Positions 63,663 through 64,000 of a stretch of DNA of 64,000 nucleotides are shown here, piece after piece. Source of the DNA: Muscardinus avellanarius (Eukaryota; Chordata; Mammalia; Rodentia; Gliridae); the NCBI GenBank assembly GCA_963383645.1, contig OY726565.1, positions 29,754,034 through 29,818,033 on the forward strand, read 5' to 3'. The position numbers were made by a program, and so were the translations under genes. The notes below the pieces were generated by a model. That model was not told where the DNA came from and made no database searches. It worked only from the letters and a program-made list of their open reading frames with translations. Each line of letters begins with the position of its first letter. The stretch's first letter is position 1.

Positions 63663-63683
63663 TTTTTTTTTTTTTTTTTTTTT
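63663..63683 (-). repeat. A21 tract (T on plus) with G-rich shoulder
   Basis: Twenty-one T on plus, preceded by TTTTCCTTTTCC. Read on minus it is A21 then GGAAAAGGAAAAG, resembling a 3' tail or the linker of a dimeric retroposon. Confidence 0.9.
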
Positions 63684-63757
63684 AAATAAGAGAAGACAGT
63701 ATATGTGGTTTGAGGAGGTAGTGGGATCAGGCACTCAGTAGCACTGTGACCCGATCA

Positions 63758-64000
63758 GTTTCCCCATGGGTCCAGCGTGCTCTGCACTACTCCGCCTGGG
63801 GCCCAGAGTCCTGCGATCTGGCCCGGCTGTCCTGGGGTCCGGCGTGTGGCCGCCTGACCCCTGCCTGGACCCGGGGTCTTACTGGGCCCGGTTTCTCCAG
63901 GGGTCTGGCTTGCTACGCACGGTCTGGCCCGGGGCCCAGAGTCCCGCGACCCGGGCCCGGCTGTTCCAGTTCCGGTGGGCCACATGCGACGCCTGCCCAG
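63758..64000. repeat. GC-rich ~133 bp tandem repeat, runs off window
   Basis: Units begin GTTTCCCCATGGGTCCAGCG (63758) and GTTTCTCCAGGGGTCTGGCT (63891). Both continue GGCCC(G)GGGCCCAGAGTC, GCGA and CCCGGCTGT (63822 and 63956). CpG-rich. The array is open at the right edge, so its length is unknown. Confidence 0.88.

Larger units (their letters stand above)
61672..64000 (-). mobile_element. Candidate composite (SVA/LAVA-like) retrotransposon, 5' end beyond window
   Basis: Minus-strand order: GC-rich ~133 bp tandem repeat (64000-63758), a junction with an A21 run (63683-63663), three diverged ~172-185 bp units (63660-63130), a ~1.05 kb VNTR of ~50 bp units in two alternating types (63110-62060), then L1 3'UTR (62035-61704) with an A-rich tail (61703-61672). 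No L1 coding sequence lies between. The arrangement (GC-rich 5' repeat, VNTR, borrowed 3' end with poly(A)) parallels SVA and LAVA of hominoids, which use L1 machinery in trans. That it is one mobile unit is inference; the 5' end and target duplication are not visible. Confidence 0.55.

Noticed and set aside
1..64000. CRISPR arrays, operons, tRNA genes
   Set aside because: The sequence is mammalian; the regular repeats are VNTRs or microsatellites, and tRNA-like stretches are ID or MIR SINE bodies without a complete cloverleaf.

Overview
The window is non-genic nuclear DNA from a rodent, most likely a squirrel (Sciuridae: ground squirrel, marmot or relative). The diagnostic signal is a dense set of dimeric SINEs in which a 7SL-derived B1-like half (GTGGTGGCACATGCTTG, a GGTTCGAAGCC box) is joined by an A-rich linker to a tRNA-Ala/ID-derived half (GTAGCTCAGAGGTAGAATGC, GGGTTCAATCCCCAGTACC). 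This is the B1-dID type known from squirrels and dormice. Free ID elements, rodent-type L1s and older mammalian repeats (MIR, L2, MaLR/MLT1 LTRs, L1M) fit this. I find no convincing host protein-coding exon; nearly all open frames are short, low-complexity or antisense to L1. The only recognisable structural RNA is a U6 snRNA retrocopy.

Layout. 1-5.4 kb: ancient L1M remnants, a three-deep nested SINE cluster and two SINE-tail microsatellites. 5.4-20 kb: AT-rich unique DNA with scattered SINEs, MLT1/MaLR fragments and CA/GT repeats. 20-28 kb: MIR, L1M and MaLR remnants, a young L1 inserted in an old L1, and a ~90 bp dispersed direct repeat. 28.7-32.8 kb: an old L1 with its 5' end present but its 3' half missing; it carries a SINE that in turn carries a 193 bp solo LTR with a perfect 6 bp target duplication. 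33-47.6 kb: more SINEs, a U6-L1 chimeric insertion (38.6-39.1 kb), a twin-primed inverted L1 (43.2-43.9 kb) and MIR remnants. 48.2-54.8 kb: a full-length 6.56 kb minus-strand L1 with a 17 bp target duplication, a GC-rich 5'UTR built of tandem units, a frameshifted ORF1 and a multiply broken ORF2. 55-61.6 kb: L2 remnants and SINEs, one with a perfect 12 bp duplication.

The most unusual region is 61.67-64.0 kb. Read on the minus strand it runs: a GC-rich ~133 bp tandem repeat (open at the window edge), an A-tract, three diverged ~172-185 bp repeats, a ~1.05 kb VNTR of ~50 bp units alternating between two types, then an L1 3'UTR with an A-rich tail. This parallels hominoid SVA/LAVA composite retrotransposons and may be an undescribed non-autonomous family mobilised by L1.

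How the parts work together: L1 supplies the reverse transcriptase and endonuclease. SINEs, the U6 chimera and the candidate composite look like products of that machinery. Their A-rich linkers and tails serve as later insertion sites and seed microsatellites. Family names rest on recognising consensus motifs by eye, not on a database search, and most repeat boundaries are good to about 5-20 bases.
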